Shown here: positions 28,280 through 38,409 of the stretch, piece after piece
Layout of the letters: every line of letters starts with the position of its first letter
How positions within the stretch are numbered: the stretch's first letter is position 1
DNA from: Candidatus Phytoplasma vitis
GTDB taxonomy: Bacteria; Bacillota_I; Bacilli_A; Acholeplasmatales; Acholeplasmataceae
Reading direction: 5' to 3'
Length of the DNA stretch: 64,000 bases
NCBI GenBank assembly: GCA_023934045.1
Contig: CP097583.1
Location: forward strand, 310,001-374,000
Notes under the pieces: generated by a model
Seen by the model: the letters and a program-made list of their open reading frames with translations, nothing else
The model's database searches: none
What the model was told of the DNA's origin: nothing
Program-made: the position numbers and the translations under genes

Positions 28280-30583
28280 TTAACCTATTGGCACTTCTTT
28301 AACTTTTAACACATCTTTATCTTTATTATATTGAGGAGGATTAGAAGAATCTCTTATTATTTTATATTTAGCAGAATTAATAATTTTTTGTAAAAGAACC
28401 ATGTGTTTAGGATCCAAAATATTTTCTATTTGAAAAAAATCATTAACTGCTATTATTCCTTCTGAAGTTAATTCTGTAGCTTCATTATTTGAACCTTTTT
28501 TAATAAAATAATCTTTAAATTCTTCTTCAATAAAACGTTCAATTTCTTTTTTTTCTTGATAAATTATTAAAGCATTCTCAGAGGCACAATAAATGCTATA
28601 CAAGTAATTTTGAAGTTCCATTTTTGTTTTTTCTAAAATGTCTCCATTTTTTTGAGTTTTATTTGTTTCATAATTTTCTTTAGCTTGTTCGAGATTGTTT
28701 TGAAATGTTTTTAATTTTTTAATTAAAAGAGAATTTTGATTTTCTTGATTTATTATTTTATTAAATCCTTCTTTTGTTAATTCAATTTTATTATTTTGTG
28801 AATCAATAACATAATCGAATTCTTCGTCTAAAATTTGAATTATTTGTTGAATTTCTTCTGCAAGTTTTAAAGTAATTGGTATTCCATTTTCATCTGTGTC
28901 TTCGTTATCAATCATGGATTTATAAGTATTTTTTAAATCATCTATATCTATAGATTTACTTCCATGACAATTTTGTAAAATTTCTGGGGGAGTTTTCTGT
29001 TTGTCTTCATTATTTTTTACAAATTTGTCGTAATTTGCTTTTTTTATTTTTGATTCTTCTTTATCTACTTTGTAATAATCATTTTTGTAATAATTTTCGT
29101 AATAATTATATTCATATTCTTCTTTAACTTCTTTTTTTGAAACATTTAATTCTTTTTCAACAATGTTTACTTTATCTTGATTTTTTTGTTCTTTTAATTT
29201 TTCAAGTTCCGATTCTTTTTTTCGGATATTTGGATGGTTTTTTAAATGATTTAAAACTCTTGTAACTGATTGTTGGTTGGCATCGTTAATCATATTTTTT
29301 AAAATACGATAAGATTTTTTATGATGCTTTTCCGCTGGTATCGCATTACCCTTAGCATCATTTTCAGGTGGTAAAAAATCTAAAGCTAAATTAATAGTAT
29401 CTAATAAATATTCTGTTGCTTCTGAAGTTATCGGAGCACATAATGAACTTTTGTCAAATAAAATAAAGAATAATTGTCTACGACGTTCATCAAAACGGCC
29501 TGGTTTTATTTCAAGCTGAATACTAAAACGAGAAAGAATCGCTTTCTCAAAACCTTCTAAGTGATTGGTTGCTCCAACAACAAAAACTGGTTTTTGATTA
29601 GCTTCTTCGCTGTCTTTATAAACTTCTTTAAGTAAATTATCTGATGGTTCTAATTGAATTTTAAATTCATTAACAACATTGGCGATTTCGGATCCTGATG
29701 TTAAAGTAGCAATATCAGAAAAAAGATTTTCACATTCATCTAAAAAAATAATCGCTCCTTTACCGCTCTTCACAGCTGCTTTTCTAGCTAATTTAAATAA
29801 ATCTTTTACCATTTTCGGAGCGACACCATAATAAGTTTGAGAGAAAATAGAAGAAGAAACTTCAATAAAAGGTAAATCGGTTTCACGAGCTAATGATTTA
29901 GCAAACGCAGTTTTACCAGTTCCTCCGACACCATACATTAACAACCCTGTAGGAGATTTTATTTTTCCTTTATTTTCAAATAAATCACGGTTTTTTACAT
30001 ATGTAATAAAACTACTTGCTGCATTTTTAGCATCATCTAAACCAACTAATTGTTTAAAAGACAAACAATTTTCTGGTGATTGTACTGAAAAATGTTCATC
30101 TTTTAAACTTGAATAATTATTATTTTCTTTTTTATCATTATTTACGTTTTTGTCTTTATCATTTTCTTTTGAGTTATTTCGTAATATTGGTTCTTGATTA
30201 AATTCTTTTTTAAACTCTTTTTTTAAATCATCTAACAATTCTTGTAATAGTTTTTTATATTGTTCCTCTTCAAATTCGAAAGGTATATTTATTAAATCAT
30301 TAATTTTTGAGCTATATTCTTTTTGAAGGTTTTTTATGTTTTGTTCAATCTCTTTCGTTTGACTTTTAGATTTTAAAAAAGCAAAAAGACAACTTAATAT
30401 AACTCCAATAGAAATAATTAAATTGATCAAATTCCAAAAAAATAAATTACTATTTCCGTTTGTTGGTGTTTCAGGCATATTCAACTTAATAACAATTGGT
30501 CGATCTTTATTTTTTTTATCAGTTGTTGTTTGTTTTTTAGTTTTTATTGTATTTTTTTTATTTGTTTCAATTTCTTTTTTCAA
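28280..30583 (-). CDS. Membrane-anchored AAA+ ATPase, large form
   Basis: A 767-residue protein. A highly basic N-terminus (about 13 Lys/Arg in residues 1-33) precedes one membrane segment (47-70), then a coiled-coil linker (70-170) and an AAA+ module: Walker A GVGGTGKT (218-225), a YYG pore loop (251-253), Walker B AIIFLDE (277-283), sensor-1 ATNHLE, and SRF with GRFDERRRQ as the second region of homology. A long, charged helical C-terminal part follows (about 450-767). There is no peptidase domain. The strong positive charge before the anchor predicts the ATPase domain outside the cell. The start is TTG at 30583. Last gene of a three-gene operon parallel to 7680-16865; its last 50 residues match the remnant at 12843-13033. 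Published work on 'Ca. P. mali' describes many such AAA+ and HflB proteins; the substrate is unknown. Confidence 0.9.
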   Translation of the reverse strand: MKKEIETNKKNTIKTKKQTTTDKKNKDRPIVIKLNMPETPTNGNSNLFFWNLINLIISIGVILSCLFAFLKSKSQTKEIEQNIKNLQKEYSSKINDLINIPFEFEEEQYKKLLQELLDDLKKEFKKEFNQEPILRNNSKENDKDKNVNNDKKENNNYSSLKDEHFSVQSPENCLSFKQLVGLDDAKNAASSFITYVKNRDLFENKGKIKSPTGLLMYGVGGTGKTAFAKSLARETDLPFIEVSSSIFSQTYYGVAPKMVKDLFKLARKAAVKSGKGAIIFLDECENLFSDIATLTSGSEIANVVNEFKIQLEPSDNLLKEVYKDSEEANQKPVFVVGATNHLEGFEKAILSRFSIQLEIKPGRFDERRRQLFFILFDKSSLCAPITSEATEYLLDTINLALDFLPPENDAKGNAIPAEKHHKKSYRILKNMINDANQQSVTRVLNHLKNHPNIRKKESELEKLKEQKNQDKVNIVEKELNVSKKEVKEEYEYNYYENYYKNDYYKVDKEESKIKKANYDKFVKNNEDKQKTPPEILQNCHGSKSIDIDDLKNTYKSMIDNEDTDENGIPITLKLAEEIQQIIQILDEEFDYVIDSQNNKIELTKEGFNKIINQENQNSLLIKKLKTFQNNLEQAKENYETNKTQKNGDILEKTKMELQNYLYSIYCASENALIIYQEKKEIERFIEEEFKDYFIKKGSNNEATELTSEGIIAVNDFFQIENILDPKHMVLLQKIINSAKYKIIRDSSNPPQYNKDKDVLKVKEVPIG

Positions 30584-30640
30584 AAAAAATTTTCGTCTTT
30601 CCTATTTTTAATTAAAAATAATAATTATTTTACAGTTTTT

Positions 30641-32521
30641 TTATCCTGTAATAATATTTCGGTTTTCTTCTTCATTGTTTCTTTTTTGCGAAGAAGAGTT
30701 TAAATTAGTATTAGACATTTCAACTTCAGTTGCTTTATTTCTAACTATTCGTTTTGTTTTCATATAATTACGTCTAGTTTTTTTAATATCTTCTAAAGTT
30801 TTTATTTTTTTATTTCCGATAGATGTACAATGAACAAATTTCGGGTCTTTACTCATGACTTCTCTATTAAGTTTATCCATACATTCACGACCTTCTTCAG
30901 AACTATTTATTTCTTGCCCCAATTTTGCTACTGATTGTTGTATTTTTGATACTTCTGTTTTTAAATCTGTTAATTGTTGCGGGTTATTTTTAAAGTCATT
31001 TTCCCATTTTTCTGTTTGTCTTATACGAAATTTATTAAAATCTTCGTCTGATGCACAATATTCAATTTCGCCTATATCCCAATCTATTTTTTTTAAATGT
31101 AAAGAAGAATAAGTATCAGGATTATTGCTTTCATAAATTTTTTTAAGAAAGTAAAGCTTTATTCTAGAAACATTATTGTCATTATCAAATTTTTGTTTAA
31201 TATCGTATTTTTTTTCAAATTTTTTATGCTCTTCATATTTTGCAAGATTTGCCAAATATAAATTTTTTTTTTCTCCTATTTCTTTAACAGTATTATTATA
31301 ATTTTCTGAAATTTTTTTTTCTTGTTGTGAATTTAAATTTTTTAATTCTTCTAGTTTTTCATCATTTTTTTTTTTTTTAAATGCTTCATATTCTTTTTTA
31401 TTTTTTTTTTTCAAACGGTTTAATTCTGAATCAAATTTTTTTGCAATTTCTTTTTCATTTTTTTTTGGATAATTATACAATTTCTTTAAATCATCACAAT
31501 CTTTCATAGATTCTCTTATTTTATCCATTTTTGTTGTAGATTCTATATATTCTACATAACTTTTATTCATTTGTGATTCTAAATATTTTAATTTTGATTT
31601 AAATTCTTCAATTTCTTTTTCAATTCCTTTTTGAATTTGTTTATTATAAGAATCATGATACAAATTCATTAAATCTTGATATGTTTTATTTTTATATTGA
31701 ACTTCTTCATTAATAATCAAATCATAAATAAAAAATTCATTCTTATCTTTAAAAACTATCCAAATAGGATTTAAAGAATTATCATATTCATAAAAATCAA
31801 AATCTATTCTAAAAAAATTTGGAAAATATTTATTTAAATTTTGAAACTGATCAAAAAGATTAAATAAATAAGCAGGATAATTATCTTTATCAGTAATATC
31901 TAATTCACATTTTAATTTAATTTTTTTATTTTCTAATTTCTTATATTGTTCATGATTTTGAGATTTAGTTTTAATTTCTATTTTGATATCATATGCCCAT
32001 TCTTTTAAATCTATTTTAGAAAAAGAAAATTTTCTTTCTTGTTTTTTTAATCCCTCTTTCCTATCGATTTCATAAAAAGTTTGAGATTCAGATAAATTTG
32101 TTTCAAATTCAGTAAAAAGACCTTCGCGTTTGTAAAAACATTTAATGTCAAATAAACTAGTTAAATCATCATTATCATTAGTGGATTCATTTGTATGGAA
32201 AATACTTGTATTTAAATGGCAAAATAATGATAATTCTTTTAATGTTTTTTTATTATCTTCGAAAGTTAATTTATAATAATAATTATTCCCCTCTTCAGTT
32301 TCTTCTATGTTTTGTAATTCGAAAGTTAATTCAGCTGGCAAAATCAATTTATTACAATCAGTTGGTTTATAATTCATTTTATAAGAAAAAGGGTTTTTTT
32401 TTGGCTTAATTCCTCTAATAATAACTTCATTAGCTTTAACAAAATATAAAGGGGTAACCCATAAAAGAATAATTATAAAAATTAAAAAAAAGAGGTTTTG
32501 AAATTTTATTTCTAAAAACAT
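30641..32521 (-). CDS. Secreted coiled-coil protein of the second AAA+ operon
   Basis: A 626-residue protein with a signal peptide (residues 1-30, cleavage predicted at VKA-NEV). Residues 30-290 look like a folded region with several Cys (FCHLNTS, IKCFYKREG); residues 295-460 are a charged coiled-coil stretch (KKKNKKEYEAFKKKKNDEKL), and a second helical part runs to the end. The ATG at 32521 has a strong AGGAGG site nine bases upstream. It sits between the anchored 453-residue protein and the AAA+ ATPase gene (57-base gap). It parallels the 1503-residue protein of the first operon in position and build, without detectable repeats. Function unknown; secretion is inferred. Confidence 0.8.
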   Translation of the reverse strand: MFLEIKFQNLFFLIFIIILLWVTPLYFVKANEVIIRGIKPKKNPFSYKMNYKPTDCNKLILPAELTFELQNIEETEEGNNYYYKLTFEDNKKTLKELSLFCHLNTSIFHTNESTNDNDDLTSLFDIKCFYKREGLFTEFETNLSESQTFYEIDRKEGLKKQERKFSFSKIDLKEWAYDIKIEIKTKSQNHEQYKKLENKKIKLKCELDITDKDNYPAYLFNLFDQFQNLNKYFPNFFRIDFDFYEYDNSLNPIWIVFKDKNEFFIYDLIINEEVQYKNKTYQDLMNLYHDSYNKQIQKGIEKEIEEFKSKLKYLESQMNKSYVEYIESTTKMDKIRESMKDCDDLKKLYNYPKKNEKEIAKKFDSELNRLKKKNKKEYEAFKKKKNDEKLEELKNLNSQQEKKISENYNNTVKEIGEKKNLYLANLAKYEEHKKFEKKYDIKQKFDNDNNVSRIKLYFLKKIYESNNPDTYSSLHLKKIDWDIGEIEYCASDEDFNKFRIRQTEKWENDFKNNPQQLTDLKTEVSKIQQSVAKLGQEINSSEEGRECMDKLNREVMSKDPKFVHCTSIGNKKIKTLEDIKKTRRNYMKTKRIVRNKATEVEMSNTNLNSSSQKRNNEEENRNIITG

Positions 32522-32601
32522 TTTAATAAACCTCCTTTATGTATGTCATAAATATTTTTTGAATAATTTATTATTCAAAATTAATTAAATATTAATCTTT
32601 A

Positions 32602-33963
32602 TTATAATACAGGGTTGCTAATTTTTTTGTCTTGAGTAATGCCTTGTGTGCGTATAACCTGAATACGTCTTTTTGAAGAAGGTGTTCCAGTTCCACCTAC
32701 ATTAGAATCATTAAGTTTCATATCTTTTAACTTAGGTCCTTTAGGCGTTGTAGAGACAGTATGAACTTCACCTTTGTTATCAACTAAAGAATAAGTAACT
32801 TGTGTAAATAAAGTTAAAGGAAGTTCTTCTGTACCATCACCATAAATAGTTTTTGATACTATTTCTTTTTTTTCTATTTCATCATAAAAAAATTCATTAC
32901 TTAAACTATATTCGTTCCAAAAATTAATTAAAATAAGAGCTTCTGTTTTTGAATAATTATTTCCCTTTTTAGCAATTAATTTTGGATAATCTGGTTTTTT
33001 ATAAAAAAAACATTTGTTTGGTTTTTCTTTTTCTATATCATCAATAGAAGGAATTCCAAAATTAGAATTATTTGATAAAGAACTAGAATTTTTTTTTGGT
33101 TTTATTCCTTTTTTCGATGAAATATCCATACTACTTCCCATATAATTAAAATTAGCACTATTTTCCGATAATTTTTCTTGTAGTTTTTTATTGTCTCTTA
33201 ATTCTTCTGATGTAAAAAAATCATCTTTTGGATAATAATAATAATAATTATTGAATTTTAATATATTTACTTGGATTTCTTCTGAATTCGATTCTTTCGA
33301 TTCTAACCAATTATATTTATATTTTATTTTTCCATCTTTTGTATCATAAGTTTCATTATCAAAAACAACACAAGAACCGAAAAAATCTTTTTCTTCCCCT
33401 ATTTGTTGATTGTTATCATCAACTTCTCTGTATTTAAATTCACTCAAATCTAAAAGTTGTTTATAGTCATCATCACTAAATTCTTTTGGATCTTTGCCTT
33501 GCAATGATATCGGAACTAAATAAAACTTTACCCCAACCTTCAAATTAGGTTCATCTTTGACTTTCGATTCAAAAATGTCAAGACTTTGAACGTTTTTATC
33601 TACAAATACTTTATGTAAAAATTGAGATATATAACCTTCATTATTTGCCTCAATAGCTCCTCTAGTAGAGCCATTTTTAGCTATTAAAAATTTAGGGTTA
33701 TTTATAGGGTTATTGAATGATGTTTTGTCTAATGTCAAATCATCAGCACCTATATATGAATCTAAAACCAAAGCCGTCTTTAATTTCACTGAATGTTCTT
33801 TTTTATTAAACTTAAATAGGAATATAAAAGGATTATCACCATTAATTGCTGCGACAACAAAACCAATTAAAGAAACAGCTACTAAAGCGGAAAAAAATAA
33901 AATTCCTTTTTGAAGCTTAGATAAAGAATTAAATCTTTTTTTTCTTTTTTGCATTTTTTTCAC
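32602..33963 (-). CDS. Membrane-anchored hypothetical protein, first gene of the second AAA+ operon
   Basis: A 453-residue protein. A very basic N-terminus (KKMQKRKKRF) precedes one membrane segment (about residues 20-39); the rest is polar and would lie outside. The frame can start at GTG 33963 or at an ATG three codons later. Short similarities to the 214-residue-class protein at 1822-2457 are seen just after the anchor (HSVKLKTA against HEVKIRSA) and near the end (YSLVDNKGE against YELVDSEGK). It is followed 80 bases later by the secreted coiled-coil gene. No domain recognised. Confidence 0.75.
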   Translation of the reverse strand: MKKMQKRKKRFNSLSKLQKGILFFSALVAVSLIGFVVAAINGDNPFIFLFKFNKKEHSVKLKTALVLDSYIGADDLTLDKTSFNNPINNPKFLIAKNGSTRGAIEANNEGYISQFLHKVFVDKNVQSLDIFESKVKDEPNLKVGVKFYLVPISLQGKDPKEFSDDDYKQLLDLSEFKYREVDDNNQQIGEEKDFFGSCVVFDNETYDTKDGKIKYKYNWLESKESNSEEIQVNILKFNNYYYYYPKDDFFTSEELRDNKKLQEKLSENSANFNYMGSSMDISSKKGIKPKKNSSSLSNNSNFGIPSIDDIEKEKPNKCFFYKKPDYPKLIAKKGNNYSKTEALILINFWNEYSLSNEFFYDEIEKKEIVSKTIYGDGTEELPLTLFTQVTYSLVDNKGEVHTVSTTPKGPKLKDMKLNDSNVGGTGTPSSKRRIQVIRTQGITQDKKISNPVL

Positions 33964-34412
33964 TTACTCTTTCTTTGAAAAATTTAAATTTAAATAATAA
34001 TTTTTTAAAATAATTTAATAATTTTTCGAAAAAAGAATATTTTAACAAAAAATTAACTCAAAATAAAAAAAATAAATTAATATACAATATCATATATAAA
34101 AAAATAAAAAAAACAATTATTTAGCGCATAAAATAAAAAAAGAAAACTAACTATGATAATTAGTTTTCCTAATATAAAAAAACCTTTAAAAAAATTAAAT
34201 TAATACTATTTTTATATTATTTTTAAAAATAATTTCTTTTTTTATTAAATAAAAAAATCTAATTAAAATTAATTAACATTAAAATGTTTCAAAACTTGAG
34301 ATACTTTTTATTTTTATCTGAATAACAGAAATTATATATAAAATTAATATTAAATAAAATAAAAAAACAAATTTTTAATTAATTATTATATTTACTATTA
34401 ATTTTAATATTT
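33964..34412. other. Intergenic region between mnmE and the second AAA+ operon
   Basis: About 450 AT-rich bases. It contains the terminator of the mnmE transcript near 34139-34170 and must contain the promoter of the AAA+ operon, for which no clear -35/-10 pair stands out. No gene is seen. Confidence 0.5.
34139..34170 (-). terminator. Rho-independent terminator
   Basis: The stem GAAAACTAA/TTAGTTTTC followed by a T-run on the minus strand. It ends the nrnA-mnmE transcript. Confidence 0.85.
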
Positions 34413-35786
34413 TTATTTTCCTAAACAAAAATTAGAAAATAATTCATTTAGTAATCCATCTGGAATATTTTTACCTAAAATATTATTTAAAGCGTCATAA
34501 GCTTCTTTTAAATTAATGGTATGAATATCAATAGGCATTTGATTTTCGATATCTAAAAGAATATTCCGTAAAGATGTTAAAGCGATATTGATTTGTTGAA
34601 TATGTCTAGCGTTAGATAAATAATTGAAATCTTTATCTTGAATTTGATCTAATTGAAAAATTTTTAAAATATTATTTTTTAAATCTTCAATACCTTCTTG
34701 AGTATGATTAGAAATAGAAACCATTTCTTTTAAATTTGGTTTCAAATTAATTTTTGAAGGTAAATCAGATTTACTACCTACTATAATTCTAGGATATTTT
34801 TGAGTTAATTCAAGTAATATTGCATCATCTTTTTCTAAATAATTACTTTTATCTAACAATAATAAAACTAAATCTGCTTTTTGTAAAAGTTGTTTAGTCT
34901 TTTCAACTCCTATTTTTTCTATAGGATCATTAGTTTCATGAACTCCTGCTGTATCGATTAAAAACAAAGAAACCCCTTTAATATTTAAAAAGCCATCTAC
35001 ATAATCTCTGGTAGTTCCTGCGATGTCAGACACAATCGCTCTTTTTTCTTGTAACAAAACATTTAATAAACTCGATTTGCCTACATTTGGTTTCCCAATA
35101 ATTAAAGTTTGGATGCCGTTTTTTAAAAAACGATTTTTAAAATATAAATTTAAAATTTTTTCCATTTGAGTAATCAATTCTTGAACTTGAGGTAAAATAA
35201 TTTCATTAGTCATTTGTTGAATATCGAAATATTCAGGATAATCAATATTAACTTCTATTTGCCCTATGATTTTCATAATTTTCTTATTTAAATGTTCTAC
35301 CAATTGAGAATTTTTTTTATGCAAACCTAAATTAGATAATTTCACGACATTTTCGTTTTGAGCAAAAATTAAATCCATAATGGATTCCGCTTGAATTAAA
35401 TCTATTTTATTATTTAAAAAAGCCCTTTTACTAAATTCTCCTGGTTGAGCTAATCTAATATTTAAAGATAAAATTCTCTCTAATAACAACTGTGTTATTA
35501 AAATACCACCATGTCCCTGAACTTCAACCACATCTTCACCAGTAAAAGAATGAGGTTTTTTAAAAACAGAAATTAAAACCTCATCCAAAATATTTTGATT
35601 TTGATCTAAAATAAAACCATAATGAATAGTATGTGAAGGTGCTTTTAACAAATCCCAATTTTTTTTTGCACTTTTAAAAATTTTATTAATATTTTGTATC
35701 GCTTCTGATCCACTAACTCTTATCACACTAATACTTCCGGTTCCTAAAGGAGTAGCGATAGCAGCGATATTATCATGATCAAACAT
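34413..35786 (-). CDS. tRNA modification GTPase MnmE
   Basis: A 457-residue protein of usual length. It starts IAAIATPLGTGSISVIRVSG (the family's N-terminal folate-binding domain) and has an inserted G domain: GKPNVGKSSLLN (G1), DIAGTTRD (G2), DTAG (G3) and SKSD (G4). The C-terminal CLGK motif, needed for the modification reaction, is intact. With MnmG it installs the aminomethyl group on U34 of several tRNAs. It follows nrnA by 41 bases. Confidence 0.97.
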   Translation of the reverse strand: MFDHDNIAAIATPLGTGSISVIRVSGSEAIQNINKIFKSAKKNWDLLKAPSHTIHYGFILDQNQNILDEVLISVFKKPHSFTGEDVVEVQGHGGILITQLLLERILSLNIRLAQPGEFSKRAFLNNKIDLIQAESIMDLIFAQNENVVKLSNLGLHKKNSQLVEHLNKKIMKIIGQIEVNIDYPEYFDIQQMTNEIILPQVQELITQMEKILNLYFKNRFLKNGIQTLIIGKPNVGKSSLLNVLLQEKRAIVSDIAGTTRDYVDGFLNIKGVSLFLIDTAGVHETNDPIEKIGVEKTKQLLQKADLVLLLLDKSNYLEKDDAILLELTQKYPRIIVGSKSDLPSKINLKPNLKEMVSISNHTQEGIEDLKNNILKIFQLDQIQDKDFNYLSNARHIQQINIALTSLRNILLDIENQMPIDIHTINLKEAYDALNNILGKNIPDGLLNELFSNFCLGK

Positions 35787-35827
35787 AATCTTAATTTTTT
35801 ACCTCATTGAAATCAACATAAATAAAA

Positions 35828-36775
35828 TTATTTTGGATTATTTTCGCAATTAAATTTTTGAATAGATGCTTTTATTAATTGAATAATTTCATTTAATTGT
35901 TCGTTTGTTTTCAGAATCACTCCACAAGCTTTTTGATGACCGCCGCCACCAAATTGATGCGCGATATCACTTATTTCTGGGCCTTGAGTACGAATACTTA
36001 ATTTAAAAATACCATTAGGTAATTCGAAAATAAATGCCCACACAGGATTATTTTCAACATAACTTAAAATATTTAACATCGAAAAAGCTTGTTCAATATT
36101 GATATTAAATTGTTGAATGGTTTGACTAGAAAATTTAAAATAAATTAAACCTTCTTCAGTAACACAATTATTGCATACATAACCTTGAAATTTTAATAAA
36201 TCTAAACTTTTAAAATTTATTTTTTGATCGATTTCAAAAACATCAAAACCATATTCTAATAAACTAGCTCCACATTTTAAAGTATTAGAATTGACTCTTG
36301 AGAAACGAAAATTACCTGTATCAGTGACTATACCTGTATATATAGGTAAAGCTCCTTTTTGAGTTAATTTGAAATGATGATATTTTTTAAAATGATAAAT
36401 CATTTCAGAACAAGAAGCGAAATTACTATCGATCCATTCATATTCACCAATTTTTTCTATAAATAAATGATGATCAATTCGAATAATCATTTTTCCTAAT
36501 TTATATCTAGGATCGCTGATCACTGAACTTTGGCCACAATCGACAACAAATACTAAAGCTTCTTTATAAGTATCATCTGTGATTTGATCTTTGATACCTA
36601 AAAAGGATAATTTAGGTTCTTCTTCTCCAACAACATAAACTTTTTTATGGGGATAAGTGGCCATAATTATATCTTTCAAACCGAATTGAGAACCATAACA
36701 ATCTCCATCAGGTTTTTTATGACCATGAATAATAATTGTATCATTCAGTTCAATTTGTTTTTTAATAAATTCCAT
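35828..36775 (-). CDS. DHH-family nanoRNase/PAP phosphatase NrnA
   Basis: A 315-residue DHH phosphoesterase. It shows HGHKKPDGDCYGS (motif I), VDCG, the IDHH signature and the C-terminal DHHA1 motif GGGGHQKACG. The family degrades 2-5 nucleotide RNA fragments and often dephosphorylates 3'-phosphoadenosine phosphate. All metal-binding residues expected for the family appear to be present. It lies 41 bases before mnmE and starts about 120 bases after the sugar-binding protein gene. Confidence 0.93.
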   Translation of the reverse strand: MEFIKKQIELNDTIIIHGHKKPDGDCYGSQFGLKDIIMATYPHKKVYVVGEEEPKLSFLGIKDQITDDTYKEALVFVVDCGQSSVISDPRYKLGKMIIRIDHHLFIEKIGEYEWIDSNFASCSEMIYHFKKYHHFKLTQKGALPIYTGIVTDTGNFRFSRVNSNTLKCGASLLEYGFDVFEIDQKINFKSLDLLKFQGYVCNNCVTEEGLIYFKFSSQTIQQFNINIEQAFSMLNILSYVENNPVWAFIFELPNGIFKLSIRTQGPEISDIAHQFGGGGHQKACGVILKTNEQLNEIIQLIKASIQKFNCENNPK

Positions 36776-36894
36776 GTTAATATCATCCTTTTTGATAAAA
36801 TTTTATAATTGTTAATGTTTGATTTTGAAATAATTTGCATTGAATGAAAGAATGATATTGATTCAAAAAATATCTTCATATCTAAATGATTTTT

Positions 36895-38409
36895 TTAATT
36901 TGTCAATATTCTTTGAATAGCTTCATTTAATAATTCTTCAATTCTTTTTTCTTGATTGACATCTTTGTCGTCAATCGTTAAAATGTCTATAAATAAATCT
37001 GCTATAATATTTCTAAAAAAATCTGAATTTTCAAAAATTGAAGTAGTAAAAAAATTGTTGTTTTCTGCATTCTTTAAAATAAAATTTTCAAAAAAATCTT
37101 TTCTTAATGTTTGTAATTCTGTCTTTTCATTTGATATATGATTCGTATATCTCTCATTAATTTTTTCTTGAGGAACTTTACGTGTAATATTAAAAAATTT
37201 ATTTTCTTTTAAAAATTCTTTATAAACATCTTCAGAAGTTAAATATTTTAAAAAAAACCAAGAAGCTAACATTTCGTCTTCATTTTGAGAATAAAATAAA
37301 TTAACATTGGAACCTTGTAAAATATTTTGATTTGACTTATCATTAAAAGTAGGTATATTTGTATAACCTAAATTAGGAATAAAATCATTTTTGATACATA
37401 AAGTTTCTAATCTTCTTGTGGATGTAATATAAAAAGCGGTATTGTTGTTCATAATAAGTTCAGGAACTTTATCTTCTTCACCAGTTAATTTTCCTAAAGT
37501 GAAATATTTGGCATCATATTTGTCTTTAAAATCTTTTAATAATTCTGTAACTTCAGGTTTGTTTAAAAATTCTTTAGTGCTTTCTTTTGTTATGGGGTAA
37601 TTTATTCCTTTTTGTTTCGTAGAAATGATAAATAAATTAGTTTCACTATCAACAACTATGGGTATAAAATCTTTTTGATTTAAAACTTTTAATTTTGCAG
37701 ATATTTGATCCATTTCCTCCCATGTCAGTAAATCTTTTTTTATTTTACCTTGATCATTTATTAATTGATCTAATTCCTTATTCTGACAAGATTCTCTGGC
37801 TTTTTTTAATAAATCTTTATTATAAAACATAATTTCTGTTGTTTTTAAAAAAGGTAAATAATAATTTTCTTCTTTATCTTCTATTTGGATCTTTTCAAAA
37901 TAACATTTTAAAAAATCATTTTGAAAATCTGCATCTTTTTTTATAAAAATATCTAAAGGAAGTACTTTATTAGATTTATGATAAAAGCCTACATGATCCG
38001 GATAAGAAACAACTAAATTAGGTTGTTTATCCACAGTTAAAGCGTTAGAAACATGTTTAAAAATTTGGCCCCAATTACCTTTATTATCTGCTAAAACCTC
38101 GATACCAGGATATTTTTCTTGAAAGTCTTTAATAATTTTTTTTAATACTGTGGCTTCTTTATCATATAAATTATGCCAAAAAGTAATTTTAACCTTTTTT
38201 TTAGGATTACGATTTTCAAAATTTGCTTTAGCTTTTTCGAATCGTTCTTCTGTTAATATAAAAGGTTTTCCTTTTAAATTGTTTTTGTTAGAAATAGCCA
38301 TTATATTAAATATACAAGCAATAAGAAATAACAATAAAAAATAACCGAAAAGAAATAAAAAATTTTTGATTTTATCCCTTGATACCACTTTTATTTTCTC
38401 CTGAGACAA
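36895..38409 (-). CDS. Carbohydrate ABC transporter, substrate-binding protein (UgpB/MalE type)
   Basis: A 504-residue extracytoplasmic binding protein. The N-terminus has a hydrophobic segment (about 16-37) with a possible lipobox, LIAC at 29-32, so it may be a lipoprotein; otherwise it is anchored. The mature part begins with the family pattern KITFWHNLYDKEATVLKK and IIKDFQEKYPGIEV. Its start overlaps the end of the permease gene 38372-39283 by 38 bases. As last gene of the transporter operon it captures a sugar or glycerol-phosphate-type substrate; the exact one cannot be told. Confidence 0.88.
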   Translation of the reverse strand: MSQEKIKVVSRDKIKNFLFLFGYFLLLFLIACIFNIMAISNKNNLKGKPFILTEERFEKAKANFENRNPKKKVKITFWHNLYDKEATVLKKIIKDFQEKYPGIEVLADNKGNWGQIFKHVSNALTVDKQPNLVVSYPDHVGFYHKSNKVLPLDIFIKKDADFQNDFLKCYFEKIQIEDKEENYYLPFLKTTEIMFYNKDLLKKARESCQNKELDQLINDQGKIKKDLLTWEEMDQISAKLKVLNQKDFIPIVVDSETNLFIISTKQKGINYPITKESTKEFLNKPEVTELLKDFKDKYDAKYFTLGKLTGEEDKVPELIMNNNTAFYITSTRRLETLCIKNDFIPNLGYTNIPTFNDKSNQNILQGSNVNLFYSQNEDEMLASWFFLKYLTSEDVYKEFLKENKFFNITRKVPQEKINERYTNHISNEKTELQTLRKDFFENFILKNAENNNFFTTSIFENSDFFRNIIADLFIDILTIDDKDVNQEKRIEELLNEAIQRILTN

